From Gemmatimonas phototrophica (lineage in GTDB: Bacteria; Gemmatimonadota; Gemmatimonadetes; Longimicrobiales; Gaopeijiaceae): a stretch of 6,082 bases of DNA. The position numbers were made by a program, and so were the translations under genes. The notes beneath the pieces are model-generated. The model was not told the DNA's origin, ran no database searches, and saw nothing but the letters and a program-made list of their open reading frames with translations. Positions 4,710 through 6,082 of this stretch are shown here, in pieces (positions within the stretch are counted from its first letter, which is position 1; every line of letters starts with the position of its first letter). The DNA lies in contig CAMCNM010000127.1 in the NCBI GenBank assembly GCA_945876015.1, positions 1 through 6,082 on the forward strand, read 5' to 3'.

Positions 4710-6082
4710 TGGTGGAGCCCACCAGCTCTGCGAACGTGGGCTCCCGGCCTTCCGCCAGCGCATACGCTTTGGCGGCCAGCACGCGGCGGTAGTCCCTTGG
4801 CATCACCTTGAGGAATTCCGGCCGAGCCTTCTCCGACCGTCTCTTCTTGCCCCAGTCCTCGAGGATCCGCTCGGCATAGTCCGAGCGTGTATGCTCGATG
4901 TGCTGCTCGATCAACGCACGCACGAACGCAACGTCCTCCTCGAGCTCCAGTGGCTCGACGTCGACCATCCCCAGGTTGCAGCGCTTCTTGAAGTCACCGA
5001 GCTGGTCCATCACGTACGCGATCCCGCCCGACATCCCCGCCGCGAAATTGCGCCCCGTTGGGCCGAGCACGACCACGCGGCCCCCCGTCATGTACTCGCA
5101 GCCGTGATCGCCGATGCCTTCGACCACCGCGTTCGCGCCGCTGTTGCGCACCGCGAAGCGCTCGCCCGCGAGCCCACGCACGAACGCCTCGCCGCTCGTC
5201 GCCCCGTAGAGCGCCACGTTGCCGATCAGCACGTTCTGCTCGGGAACGAAGGTGGCCTTGCGCGACGGGAAGACCGCGAGCTTTCCACCCGAGAGTCCCT
5301 TGCCCAAGTAGTCGTTCGCGTCACCCTCGAGCGAGAACGAGATGCCCCGGGGCAGGAACGCCCCGAAGCTTTGGCCGGCGGATCCCGTGAAGCGCACGTT
5401 GATCGTGTCGTCCGGCAGGCCTTCCCCACCCCACTTCGTGGTGAGGTGATAGCCGAGCATCGTGCCGACGGTGCGATTCACGTTGCGGATCGGCATGTCG
5501 AGCTCGACCCGGCTGCCGCGCTCGAGCGCGTCGGCGCAGCGCGCGATCAGCGTGTTGTCGAGCGCCTTGTCCAGCCCGTGGTCCTGCCCGATCACGCAGC
5601 GGCGCGCAACCGAGTCAGGCATGTCGGGTGCAAATAGGATCGACGAATAGTCGAGACCGTTCGCCTTCCAGTGATCAAGGGCCGGAGCGAAGTCGAGGCA
5701 ATCCACCCTGCCGACCATCTCGTCCAGCGTGCGGAATCCGAGCTCCGCCATGTATTCGCGCACCTCATCAGCGATGAACTCGAAGAAGGTCGTGACGAAC
5801 TCGGGCTTCCCGCTGAACCGTTCGCGGAGCTGCGGATCCTGGGTCGCGATGCCGACCGGACAGGTATTCAGGTGGCACACGCGCATCATGATGCAGCCCA
5901 TGACCACCAGCGGGCCGGTCGAGAACCCATACTCCTCGGCGCCGAGCAGCGCGGCGATCACCACGTCGCGGCCCGTCTTCATCTGGCCGTCCACCTGCAC
6001 GGTGATGCGGTCGCGTAGCTTGTTCATCACCAGCACCTGCTGGGTCTCGGCCAGCCCGAGCTCCCAAGGCGCGCCCGCGTGC
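4702..6082 (-). CDS. gltB: Glutamate synthase (NADPH) large (alpha) subunit, C-terminal part
   Basis: The last 459 codons of a gene normally about 1,500 codons long; the 5' part lies beyond the window. The fragment opens with [17 protein letters not shown], the end of the FMN-binding synthase barrel, then [20 protein letters not shown]. The [3Fe-4S] ligands are C63-x5-C69-x4-C74, in [20 protein letters not shown] linker follows, and from about residue 202 to 360 comes the right-handed GXGXG beta-helix domain ([10 protein letters not shown] at 233-242; [33 protein letters not shown]). The C-terminal tail is charged and ends ELVGSTSG. The glutaminase domain, with its catalytic N-terminal Cys, is not visible. 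The enzyme joins ammonia released from glutamine to 2-oxoglutarate on FMN, using electrons supplied by GltD. The gene order gltB-gltD and the 8-base overlap support one transcript. The promoter is outside the window. Confidence 0.97.
   Translation of the reverse strand, partial: HAGAPWELGLAETQQVLVMNKLRDRITVQVDGQMKTGRDVVIAALLGAEEYGFSTGPLVVMGCIMMRVCHLNTCPVGIATQDPQLRERFSGKPEFVTTFFEFIADEVREYMAELGFRTLDEMVGRVDCLDFAPALDHWKANGLDYSSILFAPDMPDSVARRCVIGQDHGLDKALDNTLIARCADALERGSRVELDMPIRNVNRTVGTMLGYHLTTKWGGEGLPDDTINVRFTGSAGQSFGAFLPRGISFSLEGDANDYLGKGLSGGKLAVFPSRKATFVPEQNVLIGNVALYGATSGEAFVRGLAGERFAVRNSGANAVVEGIGDHGCEYMTGGRVVVLGPTGRNFAAGMSGGIAYVMDQLGDFKKRCNLGMVDVEPLELEEDVAFVRALIEQHIEHTRSDYAERILEDWGKKRRSEKARPEFLKVMPRDYRRVLAAKAYALAEGREPTFAELVGSTSG

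Noticed and set aside
3684..4811. 375-codon open frame on the plus strand
   Set aside because: It is antisense to gltD, which has every family motif. The long open frame follows from codon bias, not from coding.
4639..5637. 332-codon open frame on the plus strand
   Set aside because: It is antisense to gltB, with an Arg/His/Glu-rich composition and no family signature.

Overview
This is a GC-rich bacterial chromosomal window (roughly two thirds G+C by eye). Genes are tightly packed, GTG and TTG starts are common, and the third codon position is strongly biased to G/C. One predicted lipoprotein and a two-subunit bacterial glutamate synthase point to a diderm, free-living bacterium. The style of the histidine-kinase segment and the codon use would suit Gemmatimonadota or another soil or aquatic GC-rich phylum. 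That taxonomic guess comes from memory of family style and is weak. I see no tRNA, rRNA, CRISPR array, insertion sequence or phage gene.

Right part (about 3261-6082, minus strand): the C-terminal 459 codons of the glutamate synthase large subunit (gltB, cut by the window edge) run into a complete small subunit gene (gltD). The two overlap by 8 bases. Together they encode NADPH-dependent GOGAT, which with glutamine synthetase assimilates ammonium. All visible cofactor motifs are intact.

Middle (2451-3248, plus strand): one uncharacterised 265-residue soluble protein points into the end of gltD. A 12-base gap separates the two convergent stop codons, and a perfect 8-bp hairpin straddles that junction. 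This protein resembles, from memory, the DUF6065 type (a V-E-T-D-W-Y-P core).

Left part (1-2314, minus strand): a separate, tightly coupled run reads away from the plus-strand gene. In transcription order it encodes a predicted lipoprotein, a four-helix isoprenylcysteine-methyltransferase-like membrane protein, a 55-residue small protein, a truncated histidine-kinase-like protein, and the N-terminal part of an aminoglycoside-phosphotransferase-fold kinase. Every junction is between a 4-base overlap and a 4-base gap, so the genes are probably co-transcribed and translationally coupled. The kinase-like protein keeps its ATP-binding domain but lacks the phosphoacceptor histidine and any sensor region.

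The 136-bp divergent gap (2315-2450) holds a plausible minus-strand promoter, an inverted repeat GTCAA-CC-TTGAC over its -35 box, a hairpin GCCGGA-TGG-TCCGGC and an 8-bp direct repeat. The main items for a second look are the His-less kinase, the 55-residue coupled gene and the uncharacterised plus-strand protein. Nothing here proves a new system.
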